DNA of 64,000 bases, from the NCBI GenBank assembly GCA_036877525.1, contig JAZGTH010000008.1, positions 8,726,501 to 8,790,500 on the forward strand, written 5' to 3'. This stretch comes from Chromobotia macracanthus (Eukaryota > Chordata > Actinopteri > Cypriniformes > Botiidae). Below, piece by piece: positions 47,775 to 61,600 of the stretch. Made by a program: the position numbers and the translations under genes. The notes under the pieces were generated by a model. The model did no database searches. It saw nothing but the letters and a program-made list of their open reading frames with translations, and was not told the DNA's origin. The first letter of the stretch is position 1, and each line of letters opens with the position of its first letter.

Positions 47775-48833
47775 GTAAGAAAACTCACTCTGCTTTCGTC
47801 CTCAGTCGAGATAACACATGTGTAACAATGACACAACTGTGTTCATCTCAGAAAGCCGCCATTAATGAAGTTCACTTCAGTCCGACGATGGTTGACATGT
47901 CGGCTAACTGGTTAGCCTGGGGCTAACAGCTGGATGCTGTCAAAAATAAGTGCGCTGTGTGTGTTAAGTACAGCACAGGGATTGTTATAGTGGATTAAAG
48001 TGGTTATACTGTTGTGGATAAATAACACAAAAGTTTATTTGGTTGAAATGAACGATCTGAACTCAACTTCACATTGTTCAGCTACTCTGTACATGTTGCG
48101 ATCTATTACATAACTCGCCTGCCATAGTAGCATAATTTAAGTACTCAAAACATTGTTTATTTCTATGTTTAGAAATATTGAATTGCATTCATAATAGTGT
48201 TTTTACGTTTTAAGGATAAAGTTTTATATAAACACTGAAGCAGTGTGTTTCTGGTTAGCTGTCATCTGGCCACTTCTGTACTTCCCCATGATAAAGCATT
48301 GCATTACAATCGTGTGTTATATTTCTGATTCTGCTCTTAACAGATGATAATCCATAAATTAGGCAAACTTCAGCTTTACGTTCATTTGTCTCAATTGTTT
48401 AATAGTGGATATGCCTTGCTGTCATTTAACTTAATCATGTAATCAGCATTTTATCAGTTTCTTTGTACATTTTGCATAGTCTTTTTCTAGGTCTCTCCTG
48501 TAGGTTGAATTGACAGTACTAAGATCAATGTGTGGTTGTGTAGAAAGTAATTTTTTCTGAAGTTTGAGGGTTACATCTGTTTTCTCAGCATGCTTTGGTA
48601 CAGGCAGAGTATTAGATTTCTCTTTGAATGTATGATGACTCAGCTCAGTTATATTTCTCTTCTCCTTAACCCCTTGTTATCCTAAAGGAGAACTGATTCA
48701 TCTCCACTACTTCCCTCTTATAAGAGCTGCAGCTCCTAAGCACAGTAGCAGTTTTACTAACTTTCTTGTCCATGCTTTCATCTTTGCAGCTTCTTATTTC
48801 TTCTCATACGCAACCCGTGGAACCTGTGTAGCC

Positions 48834-51800
48834 ATGTCATCCCGAGTGTTGCTACGGCAACAGCTGATGCGGGAGCAGGCGCGGGAGCAGGAGAGGAGGG
48901 AGGCGCAGCAGCAGGCATCTGTCGCTCAGCTCCGCCCCACTGACTCCACTCCGGCCATCTCAGTCACGCTCCCCCCCACGGCTCCCCGCCCTCCTCCAGC
49001 GCAAGTACCGGTGGAAGTTCTGAAGGTGGGCGGGGCTTTCTGAAGTTGAGAAAGCTACCATATATCCCTGGTACTCTATGCATACTTCAGAAGTGTCCTA
49101 AACTGCTTGATACCATGTCTGTTAGCTCATTTGGTAGAACATTGCATTAGGTTGTGGGTTTGATTCCCAGGGAAAAAAACAAATGTGTACTTAGAATGCA
49201 CTGGATAAAAGTCGCTCTGGACAAAAGTGTCTGCCAAATACGTAGGTGTACCAGCTGTCTACAGTGGACTGGAAAATGTGTTTCCTTATTACTAATACAT
49301 AAACAACATTGTAATGTGAATGTAGAGCCACAAATATCACTGATACTTCTAACTGACCATCACTGACCCGTGTTCTTTGCTATAGGTGCAAACTCACCTT
49401 GAAAATCCAACTAAATACCACATTCAGCAGGCTCAGAGGCAACAAGTGAAGCAGTACTTGTCCACCACTCTAGGCAATAAAGTTGCCACACAGACTCTTG
49501 GCGTGTCCCCTGTACCGCAGTCAAGCTCCGCCCCTGAGATGGGACCCTCTGCAAGCAGTGCCCCCAACAGTCCGATGGCACATCTGAATTTGGGCTCTAA
49601 TAAAGAAGAGGTACAGCAATTCACAGCTGACAACCTCATACAGCTGCAGAAGCTGTATGTGTATAATTCCCATATATTTTCATAAATTCCCAGGAAATTT
49701 CCAAAATTCCCAGAATTTTGTAACCCTAAACATACTACAATTATTATTGCATAAGACTTTCTTGGCATGTGCCAGTAAATAGGAATTACTTCTTTATTTA
49801 GACTTGACCTCTCCATAGCTTAGTCACATTACACTGTAAAATTTCTCACCAGCAGCTTAATTGTTAAATGTTCAGCTGTCTTTCTCACCATACAGTACTT
49901 CTGCTTTGGATCCTTTCCATGAAAATACCGTTAACACTTCTCATATTAAAAATACACCGGTATTTTTGGTTCCCTAAAAACATGCATGTTTGTAAAACTT
50001 TTTTGCAATACTAAAACTCAGAAGTCTCTCATTTTATTTTTAAAACTTGGTTGTATCCCCTTAGATGGATGATGTAATTGATGACATCATCAGCCTTGAG
50101 TCCAGTTTCAACGATGACATCATGTCGCTGATAGATTCAGGGCTACAGCTCCCAAACACGGTAAGCCGAAACAGACGTTATAAGTATTCGTAATTCTGTC
50201 TGTTTTGTCACGGCAGTGTTTTCCGAATAAAAGCCTCTTTGAATGCCAGTGGTATTTGTGGTATACCACCACAAGTCCTTCTGAAAGCTAAGGAGAGATA
50301 ATGTTCTAATAGTAAATGCCCTTATACCACTTAACAGTGAGTGCTAACCACTGCACTTATGAGGCAGGCGATAAATGGGATGTACCTCCGCAATGGACAT
50401 AACATTCACTTCTGTCGCATTACTAACACCTGCCAGGCAGGAATGATCAGGGTGGAGACTCAAGAGAATGTGCAGGGGCCACAGGAAAGAAAAGACTCTG
50501 AAAAAACAGCTGGTGAGGGATTTCCCTTCAGTGTATTCTGGAGGAGTCAGAGAAGGGGAAGAGTGGTGTGACCTAAAATGAGGATTTTAGTTTTATTGCA
50601 AGAACATGAACAGAAAAGGAAGAACAAACAGGTGAAACGCATTTAAATTTTGTGTGCCGTTATTAAAGAAAGAGCCTTGATTTTTAGAGAAGTCCTGCAT
50701 TGAACCAGTGCTGTTTGAATTAGGAATATTATGAATGAACAGTTATACCAGCAAAATAAGTGTTTTGACTGTTGGTGAGTATGATAAAAAAATATTATTT
50801 TTAAAAAAAGTTTTGCATGTTAAATCATAGTCAAATAGTTTTGAATTTTTCATCTACATTCACTTCTATATTGGCAAAAGATTTAGTCTGTGTTGATTGA
50901 AGTATTTATTTGTGCTTTAACTGCTGATTAACAAATCAGTGTATTTTACTACACTATGCTAGATATTCTGAAGATGTTTTTTAAAGATCTTCTCATTAAT
51001 TTCATTAGTTACCAGGGAACCTTCTGGATGTCTACAGCAGTCCTGGGATGACAGCTCCCAGTATTACCATCAGCAATTCCTGTCCAGCAGATCTGCCTAA
51101 CATCAAAAGCGAACTAACCGGTAATGATTTACTCAGTCCGAATCAGAATCACCAAGTTTACTTGTAAAAGGAATTTGTCTTGGTGTACCGGTGCTTAACA
51201 CTGACAATTAAATACAAGAACGAGAATTCTTAATCGGAATATTAACAATACTATGAACTGTAAGCATAAATATAAGAATAACAAAAATATAAGAAAATAA
51301 ATCAATGTTCACAGTTTGAAGTGCAAATGTAATTCATGTAACACAACTCAGTTATTTACACTGTTTATCAACACACCCATCAAAGCTCTTTATTTTCAGA
51401 CGCAGAGGCGAGAGCCCTCATGAAGGAGAGGCAGAAGAAAGATAATCATAATCTCAGTAAGTTTTAAAGACACAGTCTCCAATGATATATTGTTTGTATG
51501 TTGCATGTTTTTTTGCACGCCATATCTTGAATCCGTTTTGTGCTTTGTGCAGTTGAAAGGAGGAGAAGATTCAACATAAATGACAGGATCAAAGAATTAG
51601 GGGCTCTGATACCCAAATCTAATGATCTGTAAGTTTCTTCTTTATAAAATGTATATAAGTTTTTGTTTAATTGACAAACATATTTGCACACATGCAACAA
51701 TAACATACCAGACAAATGTTTAAGCACAGTTGACCGATTGGCTAATTTGATCTAAATGCTTATGTCAAATGCTTAAACAATAGGGAGATGCGTTGGAACA

Positions 51801-52672
51801 AGGGAACCATTTTGAAGGCGTCTGTTGAGTATATAAGGAAACTTCAGAAAGAGCAAATGAGAGCCAAAGAGACCGAGATGAGGCAAAAGAAACTGGAGCA
51901 AGCTAACCAGACACTGCTGCTTCGCATACAGGTACTGTATATAATTAACAATGATGATTTTGTATTCTGTGTTCTGTTAAGTAAGCTTTTTTGACTGCAC
52001 ATAATACTTCTCTTCCTAGATATGACGTGTATCTAACACTGCAGCAGTATCTGCCTTCTGTTCTCAATTGTTGCATTATTTACATTTTTAAAATAATGTA
52101 GAGTTCCTGGATTGTATCTTAGAATCTTCCATTTTATACATCTGAAAGTTGAAAGATTTGTCTGCCAAAAGTTTAAGTTCTGTATAAAAAAAAGATGGAT
52201 TGTAACACCCCCTGCTGTTTGTGGGCAGGAATTGGAGATGCAAGCCCGGCTCCATGGCCTCGCCACTTCTATATCTGCTGGTCTGGGTTCAGACGCTTCG
52301 TTTCTTCAGCAACAGCTACCCCAGGCAAACCAGCCCTTGCAGCCCAGTGTTGGGGAAAGCCAAGCTCAGCCCCATCTCGCTATGGATGGGGTCATGGCAC
52401 AGACTTCCCCCTCTCCCTTCCTCACAGCACCTCCCTCTGGTTCTCCAGCTGGCGCTGTTGTTAGTGGTCCTCTTGATTTGGGTACGTTTAGCTTTGCGGA
52501 GCTGGATGACCCCACAGCTTCTGATCTTTACTCTGATGTGGGCCTCAGTGACATTCTGATGGATGAAGGCGGCACATTGCCCACCGTCAGGTCTTCAGAT
52601 CCGCTCTTCTCACCGATGTCCCCTGAGACCAGCAGCCGCAGGAGTAGCTTAAACATGGAGGAAGACTTGTGA
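48834..52672 (+). CDS. tfe3: Transcription factor E3 (MiT/TFE bHLH-zip factor)
   Basis: Nutrient-controlled bHLH-leucine-zipper factor that drives lysosome and autophagy genes. Exons: 48834-49025, 49386-49610, 50065-50160, 51009-51120, 51400-51456, 51553-51628, 51784-51931, 52229-52672; phases agree, 449 aa. The N-terminal SSRVLLRQQLMREQ is the Rag-GTPase-binding motif that brings the factor to lysosomes. SAPNSPM is the mTORC1/14-3-3 site. DDVIDDIISLESSFND is the acidic activation segment. The basic region IERRRRFNINDRIKELG and helix-loop-helix-zipper span about 221-300. The tail SSRRSSLNMEEDL is family-typical. QTHLENPTKYHIQQAQ and KQYLSTTLG point to TFE3 rather than TFEB or MITF. The protein starts at the Rag motif, so the longer N-terminus of human full-length TFE3 is absent, at least in this isoform. 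Co-orthologue a or b not resolved. Confidence 0.93.
49112..49245 (+). mobile_element. tRNA-derived SINE copy in tfe3 intron 1
   Basis: TTAGCTCATTTGGTAGAACA (A box), GGTTTGATTCCC (B box) and the tail CTGGATAAAAG...GTGTCTGCCAAATAC match the copies at 1405-1556, 8096-8244 and 11182-11330. Part of the anticodon arm is lost. Confidence 0.75.
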
Positions 52673-55488
52673 CCGAACTGACCACTATTTGTGTGTGTGT
52701 TTGTTTTTGCTTGTCCTCATATAGGAGGCTGTGAGACCTACATGTCTCTCACAAGTGTCCCCTAATCTAACCAGCACCCCTTTTCCAATGATACTGTGCT
52801 GATTTTGGAGCCAGTGCCCAATCTGGAATCATTCGACACATTGCCATTTTTCAAAATAACTGCAACAAAGCAAAACCAGCTACAATAACTATTGTTTTAT
52901 ATTGTTATGAATGAATTTATCTGTTTTAGGTGCTCAATGTTTTTTTATTAATTACATATTTAAATAACCTCTAATTGTTATATCAAAGCCATCACATGGT
53001 ATATTGATATAAATGTCTCTAAGTAAAAAGGCATGTAAAAAAAAATCCCGAAACAAAGAGTGAGACTCATAAACAAAGACTGCAATTTGCTGTTTATTTG
53101 CGGTCAGTCATTTATCTTTTAAGTCAGTGGAACCCTGAGTCTTCAATACAGTGCAGACTAACATTGTTATAGGGTTCTAAAGATACAAATTTTACATTCT
53201 AGGTTCCTCAGTTCAGCATGATTTTTAGGCACTTTAAAGAATCAGGAAATATATGGTTCTCCTGTTATGTCATGCCGTAAAAAGCTCTTTTTAAAGAGCG
53301 TATTTAAAATTTAAAGGCAATAAATCGATTTGCAATAATTATTAATACATAATAATGTAAATAATTACAAAACAATTGAGAGTGAACTCTTAGACAAAGA
53401 CTGCACAATTTAATGTTACTCTCATGTCCCCCTCATCTTTCTAAGATCTCTCTTAACTCACTGTTATTGTTGTAATCAGTGATTACAACAATCCCCAATG
53501 TTTATCCAAATTTCTAAATGAATGCTAATGTTTAGCTTTTTTGTAGCTAAAACGTAGGAGTTTTTAGCTTTTTTGTAGCTAAAATGTAGGACGTTTTAGC
53601 TTTTATAGGCATGGATGTGTTGCCATAGTGTTAATAAATATCAGGGTATTATTTTGCTTAGAGTTACATTCAGAGCATGCAAGAGCACATATATATATGA
53701 TTTTGAAGTGTGGAGTGAGTATTAGTCACTTTATAGTCACTTGTTTTACCAAAGGGAATTTTTTTAGAATTGTGCATGGACTCAGTGGAGAAATAATTCA
53801 TATTATGATAAAAATGTTTGAGCAATATTTACTAAATATTTACTGATGGCTTCACCTTCAGCTAAGTGATTGCATATTAACTACTAACCAACCGTTCTGA
53901 AACGTATACAACAATGTATGCAGTTTACATCACATCCTCTTAAGCCTAGTTTATTTTATCTTTCAACATTACTTTGCAAACAAATGAGTTATGGTGCAGT
54001 TGTTTAAATATATTTTTGGGCGGCTGTGTATAAGGAGACAAGCCACATAAATGCAATGCACCGATAGCTTTACAGGTGTAATGTTTCAAAAGCTACCTCT
54101 GCCTAAAGTGCTTTTTAACCAGCAAATCCTAATCAGCATTTTGTTCAATGCAGCTAAATACATATTTACAGTACCTGCAAAAATGAAATACTTTCTGTTC
54201 CTAAATGTCTGTACTGTGCTTAGATGCAAATAATGATCAACATACTGCCAGTCAAAGCCAAATATAGTTTTCTCTCTGATCAAAAAGTGTAATGATAACT
54301 GTGCCTTCAGCATTAAGGAACAAATATCTTTGTTTGGTTTGCAAATATGAATAATAATAATAATAATGATACAAATGAGTGTGAAAGGTTTAAAAAGGTC
54401 CACAGTTAGTGTCTGTGGATTCTACAGCAGTTCAAATGAATGTATTGTGTGTACTTAAATAAAATGAAATATTTAAAATAAATATTTTAAAGATCTAAAA
54501 ATAAAAAACAAAACACTTGTAAAATATTTTCTAAAACTTGAATGTGGTAATAGAATTGTCATATTTTTCTAAATGTTTAGGGCACACAATGGAGGTTCAA
54601 AATGTTATTATGTGAATTCACAAAGCAATTTTATTTTGTCATATTTTCTGACAATGTATGTCCTTATTAAATTTTTACTAGAGGACGTAAAAGTGTTTGT
54701 GCGTATCTTAGGACTTTTTCATTTATTAAAACTATATTGCCAGCCCCTCCTCTCCTGCTGCTGCTGTGTTTTATTATTATCTCTTGTCTTTATTACACCT
54801 GAATGTGCTTTTTTAAAAGTATTTTAAAAATATTTAAAATAGTACAACATTTATAATACAGAGAACCTTTATTTTTAATTGGGTTTAATAAGCTAAAATA
54901 AAACGGATGACAAAAGAGACTGATCATGCCTGACCTTCTCCTGCATTTTACCATTTCTAAAGTTACATTATAGGTTCCTCAGATCATCATAGTTTCTGGA
55001 CTCTTTAAAGCACCAGTAAATACATGATTTTCTAAAGATCTAGTTGATAGAATATTCTCCTGTGGAATCAGGCTGTAATATCTAACTCTAATGGAATTGT
55101 AACCTTTAAGAGTTGATTTACTTTTTTTTTAATTGAGAGGCAATAAGAAACATTTGCAAATTTGCATAATAAATATTTCTTCATTGCTTTTCACAATAGA
55201 CAAGATATGGCTTTGACTATTCCGTAACAAATTATATATGTTCTCTAAATTGCAATAAACTGGACAAATACCTTAATATCTTAATGATCTTCTGGTGCAT
55301 GTCACAGCGTATGCTTTAGGAGAACCATTATATCTTCTGATTTAAAAATGCAGTACAAAATTCAGCCGTGCAATATCACAGCCAGCAGATTTACATGCAT
55401 GTGAAATCAGCATGTTACTTTAGTTAACATTCCAGCTTTATCTGATTGTCGCTGACCAGAATATATACGACTGAGATTCCACAAGCAG
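52673..55488. other. Convergent 3' flanks of tfe3 and the I-mfa gene
   Basis: The tfe3 3' UTR follows the stop; the first clear AATAAA is 53319-53324. A minus-strand AATAAA near 54727-54722 could end the I-mfa gene transcript. A 32-bp tandem repeat lies at 53531-53604. The rest is AT-rich with no exon that I can support. Confidence 0.5.
53531..53604. repeat. 32-bp tandem repeat, 2.3 copies
   Basis: TTTAGCTTTTTTGTAGCTAA starts at 53531 and again at 53563, and a partial third unit starts at 53595, so the period is 32 bases. AGCTAAAA and TTTTAGCT make each unit self-complementary in part. It lies in the tfe3 3' flank. Confidence 0.8.
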
Positions 55489-56871
55489 CTAGTGAAACAG
55501 AAGCTGTGAGAGTTCCATGCCTAGTTCCAAACACTCAGTGGTCTGTAGACAGAGATCGCAAATGGAGCAGTCGAACACTGTATCTCCACAACCACAAGTG
55601 CAACCGCATGCCTCCATGTATTCCGTGCAGCTGCAACATGGGCAAAAATCCATAAAGGCTTCTAAAGATGAAGGGTCGCAGCAACATGCTTTAGAGCAGA
55701 AAGATGTACAGATTGACGATACGCAGTACTGACAACCGTCTCCAATGGCCAGCACACAGTCCCAAAACTTGCAGAACAAACAGGCCAAAAGAAAGGATGC
55801 ACACAGATCTAAAAATGCATAAAAAAAGAAATATGGGGAAAAAGATTTTGATGGTTAATTTGCATTGACGAAGAAGATGAGGAAATATGAAGAATATTTA
55901 TGTGGTAATAAAACAAGAATTCCAATAATTTTGGTTGAGAGTATCATATATAATATATACACTGCTAGCCTGTTTTGTGTAAGTTTAGGAGTCTATATAG
56001 CACTAATCTATACCTTACCAAAATATGTAGAGATGTGATAAAAGACATCAAGGGCAAAAGCTGTTAGGAAGGATTACAGATGCATCTATAATGCATTAGA
56101 TGTCATAAATAACTGAATCACTCACTTCATTGAGTCAACTGTAATGTGAGGTGTTGGCAGAAATGTTGTTGCTTACCCTCTGCAGGGGCTTTCAGACTTT
56201 GCCAGGTTTTTGTTGTGGAGGTGGAGGAGCGTCTGAATCCGCGGTGGCGGTGTGTTGCTTTATAGACCATGGTATGTGAATCTTTAAGGTGGTTCACAGG
56301 TAGTTGAGTACAAACAGGAAGACCATCAGAAGAGCAGATGTTCCTCTCAAGAGGGTTTGAAACGTTCTGAAATGGCCTTTTCAGACCCACCGGGACTTCC
56401 TGAATATGCACATTTAAATCTATAAGGAGAAAAATACACATTTAGTGGTGTTACACAACTTCGTCTTATTTAACTCATTGGTTGTGGTTAGCTAGAGTGA
56501 TAAAAAGCATCAAGGATTTTATTATTTACCAAATGCAAGTGGATTTGATGTACCACAGCTGGAAATAAGACAGGTCTTTTCCGTCCCGGAAAGATCATCA
56601 GATGAAGACAGCTCATTATCCTTTAGACACATTCTGGTACATTCCAAGTCATTTTTATCAGAGAACTCTTTAAACAACAAAAATACATTATTAGTTTAGT
56701 TTTTTCCTCTATAAGTATAAATGTTTGAAAAGAAAACAGAAGAGTCTTACCAGGATTTTGCAAAGCTGATGTGTCAGACCCTGATTTAATATGAGAGTCA
56801 TCTTCATGGAAACTGAATTTTGATCCGTTTGGTGACCTGCTACCATATTTATCTTCACAGTCACAATCCAT
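55489..56871 (-). CDS. I-mfa (MyoD family inhibitor) domain protein, divergent
   Basis: Four coding exons (minus): 56871-56751, 56667-56530, 56419-56177, 55808-55489; all phases agree, 273 aa. The C-terminal exon (residues 168-273) is the cysteine-rich I-mfa domain: LCASFLLACLFCKFWDCVL is close to the conserved start of MDFI/MDFIC, followed by many Cys residues (CCCDPSS, CPCCSC, CGCTCGCGD, CSICDLC). The family binds bHLH factors and other regulators, and MDFIC also Piezo channels. The rest is hydrophilic and low-similarity (many Ser, Asp). Compared with MDFI/MDFIC, the end is divergent: it continues to TTECLELGMELSQLLFH instead of closing in the usual CLEICMECCGLCF type. I infer a separate paralogue and give no symbol. 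The ATG at 56871 is the first in frame after an upstream stop-containing leader. Confidence 0.8.
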
Positions 56872-57851
56872 CTTTCAAACTCCTCTCACTGTATTCGCTA
56901 CAACAGGAATAAGTAAACGTAAAGATGAGTGAGAAAGCAGGACTATTTGAACTCGTAACCATGTCATTAAATATTTAAAAACAGGAAGCAAACAGAATAG
57001 ATGTGCCATAGTTTGTGGCATGTATTAAAAACTACTGATGAAATATGGGGAGGGAGAAAGCAGAAAGAAATATTATTTATTGTGAACACTTTCACTTGTT
57101 CTGTTTTGTCATTAATATGTTCATTTGTCTATACTAATAGATCTTATCATTATGAAGTTTCAAATCTGTTATTATATAGGCAAAAAAGTGTAACATATGC
57201 AAAAAAAATAAAAAGCCCAGCAAAAGTACTGATGAAGCAAGATGTGGCAGAGTCATTAATCTTTTATTAATCTCATTCCATTTGGCAAACATATTGTGTT
57301 GAACAGAGATAAGTGGCAGATGTAAATAGGGCAATAAATTCCAGCATCCCATCAGATTAGTGTTTGCTTAGACTGAGTCTAAGAGATGCCAGGAAAAGTT
57401 GTTTTTAAACTCCTCTCAGATCTTGTTGAGAGATTTGAGAAAAACATTTTTGGCAAAGGTTAGACTTTAGAAGTTTGCATTTGTAGGATGTTAAAAGACA
57501 GCTTGCTCAGATGACTGAACGATTAAAACAAAACTAAATACTCTATGCATAATTTTGTCATCAATATGAGTTCACATCACAAATATTACAATGATGAAGG
57601 AAAAATTGAACTATTTCTTTTCCACAACACATCTGACTCATTTGGCTGATGAAAAAACACTAAACACATCTGTATCACCAGATATGTATCTGTTTTTATA
57701 GATACCATTATCAGTGAAGTGACATTTACTGTAAACGAAATTTGCTCCGTTAAAACCTAAAACAAATCTTTTAAAGCAATAATACCTTTGCCGATCTGTT
57801 TATACTTGTTAATTTTTCACCATAGATACGTCATACTACGAAATCAAAAAT

Positions 57852-57950
<99 letters not shown>

Positions 57951-58639
57951 CATTTATGCGTATAAAAATATTTACTAACCTTTACAGCACATTCATTCAG
58001 TCGCCCGTCGCCCTCCAGACTGAATATCATTATGTGCGCTGTAACATCTCACACTGAACACAAATGATCGATATTATTATTATTATTATTATTAAGAAGA
58101 ACAATATAAGTAGTAACAATAATGCAGAAATAAAATGAATGCAACAACAACATATAACTAGATATGTTGTTCATATAACTATGTATCAATAACAAGTTAT
58201 ATGAACATCATATATGTTGTCAACATATAACTAATTTAAATAAATTATATGGAGTTTGCAATTATAAGAAAATTAAACAATCGTGACCTCTATCATGGGT
58301 TAGTTAAAGGTTGGTCAGTCGTGTGTAAACGAAGGTAAATTTTACGTTCTTCAGTAAAATTTAAGCTTTTGTGTCAAATTACTTTTTTGTTTTGTGATGA
58401 AGACTTTTATTATGAAAAGCAACCCTACGCAGAACCGTGACGCTACGCTGTTAGCTAGCGATCGCAGTAACGATAACATGTTTTAATATAGTTCAGATTG
58501 CTAGTTTGGTGAGGGGATATTTTCTATTGTTGAGGTCGGTAAAATCATTACACTTGAAGTGTTTAAAGCCGTGAGATTTTCGTGTATTTGGTCCTTGATA
58601 ACGCAGGTTGATCTGGTCTTTACCGGGCGGTAAGCAGCG
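56872..58639. other. Divergent spacer between the I-mfa gene and cxxc1
   Basis: The two genes are transcribed away from each other. The spacer holds an (AT)n microsatellite (57855-57948) and an (ATT)n run (58075-58094). The last 300 bases before cxxc1 contain several CpGs (GACGCTACGCTG, GCTAGCGATCGCAG), consistent with a TATA-less promoter. No other coding signal seen. Confidence 0.55.
57855..57948. repeat. (AT)n microsatellite
   Basis: About 90 bases of uninterrupted AT dinucleotides. The Tyr-Ile ORF that spans it is an artefact. Confidence 0.95.
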
Positions 58640-61600
58640 ATGGTAAGAATGCTATTATAATTTGATTTCGTATTAGCTTCGGTTCATTCTGTTTAGTAAT
58701 GAAAATCAGCATTTAGGTCACAAAAATTGGGTCACTAGGATTTTAATAGTCATAACGTTTCCAGCTTACTGTTATTGGGCGTGCTATTATGCTAATATAT
58801 ATATTTCTTGGCTTTTTCTTCATATTTGGAGACTTAAATTTGTTACTTATTAAATAACAGTGTTTTCTGATTTAGGCTGCAAAATACCATACAAATAATG
58901 TCTTAAAATCAAGATGATGTTGAAATTATTCTGAGTTCAGAGATTTGCACAGGGCATCGTCACCTGTTTAACTGACTGTATTTAAGTTAGAGTTAAAATA
59001 ATAATAATAAGTGTGATCTTCTGTCTTAACAGGACAGCGAAATGTCTGATATGGATCCACAGACCCCGGCTGTGGATAACAATATTGTGGATGGAGAGAA
59101 CGCCCCTCTGTACTGCATTTGTCGAAAACCAGACATAAACTGTTTCATGATGTAAGAGTCACTCATCTATGCAGTCATGTGTTTACACACGTTTTCCAAT
59201 GGCAATGAACCCATCAGATACTAAAAAAACGTATGAATAGCCCAGGTGTCCAAATGCTGAGGTTAATTTAAATAAATCTTTTCCTTACAGTGGTTGTGAC
59301 AACTGCAATGAGTGGTTTCATGGTCACTGTATAAATGTGACAGAGAAAATGGCTAAAGCCATCAGGGAGTGGTATTGTCACCAATGTCGAGGTGAATGAC
59401 AAACTGTTTTTCTCTTTTCTGTCTTAGCACTCTCGTAATATGTTGCTATAATAGTGAATTATGTAATGTATTAGCTTACAGTTACTGTTATACCAGATGT
59501 TCTTGCCAAATCTGTTAATATAGTCTATCCATATACATGTTCATCTCTTCTCCTCTCTTAGAAGTCGACCCCTCTCTTGAGATAAGGTATCGAAAAAAGA
59601 GCCGGGATAAAGAGATCGAGTCAGAGAGGATAGAAAAACGATCCTGCACTCCAGAGTATAAGATCGATAAGCGCCGTGGGTCTAAAGTCAGTATTTTTTT
59701 CAGTTTACTTAAAGAAAAGCTACTTTAGTGTGCTTTTTATGTCTGCACTTTCTGTACTACATTAGGGGTAGGCAGTATGACCAACATCTTATATCATCAC
59801 AGTGATATAAAATTACTCGCAGCAGTGTAAGTAACAACACACTGACTGATGCGGGAAATTAACAAAAAGGTTTATATATTAGACAACCATGTGGAAATGT
59901 AGTACTGTCATACTGCCCAGTCCTATACTGAATATAACAAAAATGTTTTTTTTATATATGTGCAATTATACCCTACATGATTATAAAAGAATTTAGAATG
60001 ATGCATTTTACACTTTTGCTTTCATACTGTAATGTGTAATATGTAAATAAGAATTACAAATACATGTGCACTTCTTTTTTTGCCAGGTGAAGCGTTCCGC
60101 TCGTATGTGTGGGGAATGTGAACCCTGTACCAGGACAGAGGATTGCGGCCAGTGTGACTTCTGTAAAGACATGAAGAAATTCGGGGGCCCAAACAAGATC
60201 CGTCAGAAATGCCGTCTAAGGCAGTGTGTTGTCCGTGCTCGGGTGAGTATATTAACTTTCGGTTGTTTATTATTTATTTATTTTTGACTTAGGATGTTGG
60301 CTTAATTGCGCAATGCTTTTTGCAGAAAATGCTGCGTGTTCGCGACGAGGAGTTTTTACTCCGAGAAAGGAAGGACAACATAATGCACAGACATAGACGA
60401 TACTTGGACGATTACGATGAGAATGATATGGACCCATATGAGCGCTACAGGAACAGACATGCGGTATGAACTAATAGCTATAGCTTGACCACAACCACTT
60501 AGTCCCTGCATAACTCTTGTCAGGTTAAAAGTACTTCAGTGTTAGTATATCTGTGTGGTTTCTTTGTGTTCTTTGGTTAGTTTTGGATGATGCTTTAGTT
60601 GTTTAGTTATGAGCTTTCACCTCTTTCTCGTGATTTGTTTTTTAGTCTTGGGACAGTGATGATGAGGATGGGCCCCTTTACAGTCCTGTCCCACGGAAGA
60701 AGGCTATTAAAATCAAGCATGTCAAACGGAGAGACAAGAAATTTGACAAAAAGGTATAGCTGGTACCAGACAGCAATGAATAAATGATAAATAAATTGAT
60801 TGCGCTTAATACGTTATAAATAAAACACTTGCACTTGTTTTTATAGAAAGAGTCTCGTCGGCACAAGCAAAAACAAAAGCACAGAGATCGTCTGAGACAC
60901 AGTCAGAGGGGTGATGGCAGAGACGCAGGGGACTTCCGACAGTGCCTGGGGCCCAACTGTATCGAATCAGCACGTCCAAACTCAAAATACTGTTCTGAAG
61001 ACTGTGGCATGAAGCTGGCTGCCAAGTAGGTTATTCTCATAGGTTTACTGAAGGTGTCACATGCAAACCTAACTAACATGGAACATGGTCACATTTAATG
61101 GATGTTTGGAAAAGCTGACAGATTGTATTGATTTATTAATCTACGCAGCCGGATCTATGAGATCCTTCCCCAGCGTATCCAGCAGTGGCAGCAGAGCCCT
61201 TGTATAGCTGAAGAACAGGGCAAAAAACAGCTGGAGCGCATCCGCAGGGAGCAGCAGGCCGGACGTATGCGCCTAGCCGAGATGGAACGACGGTTTCATG
61301 AGTTGGAGGGCATCATTGCCAAAGCCAAGCAGCAGGTGGTGCAGCAGGATGAGGACGTGAGTGATCACTAACACTTTCTCAGGGTTAAAGATGTAATTTT
61401 TGAGATATTGTCATGGTTACTAAAGTTAACCCTGAAATGACTCCTTGGAATGCTAGTTTATTTTAAGGTGGTGTGTGTGTGCACCAATAGTGGCACCAAA
61501 TGGAATTGCAAAAATAATCAGTTTACAAACAAGTTTTAACCCCCTTTGCTCATTCAAACAGTTCTGCCTTAAATTGATACTCTTGGTTGAGCCAGTGTTA

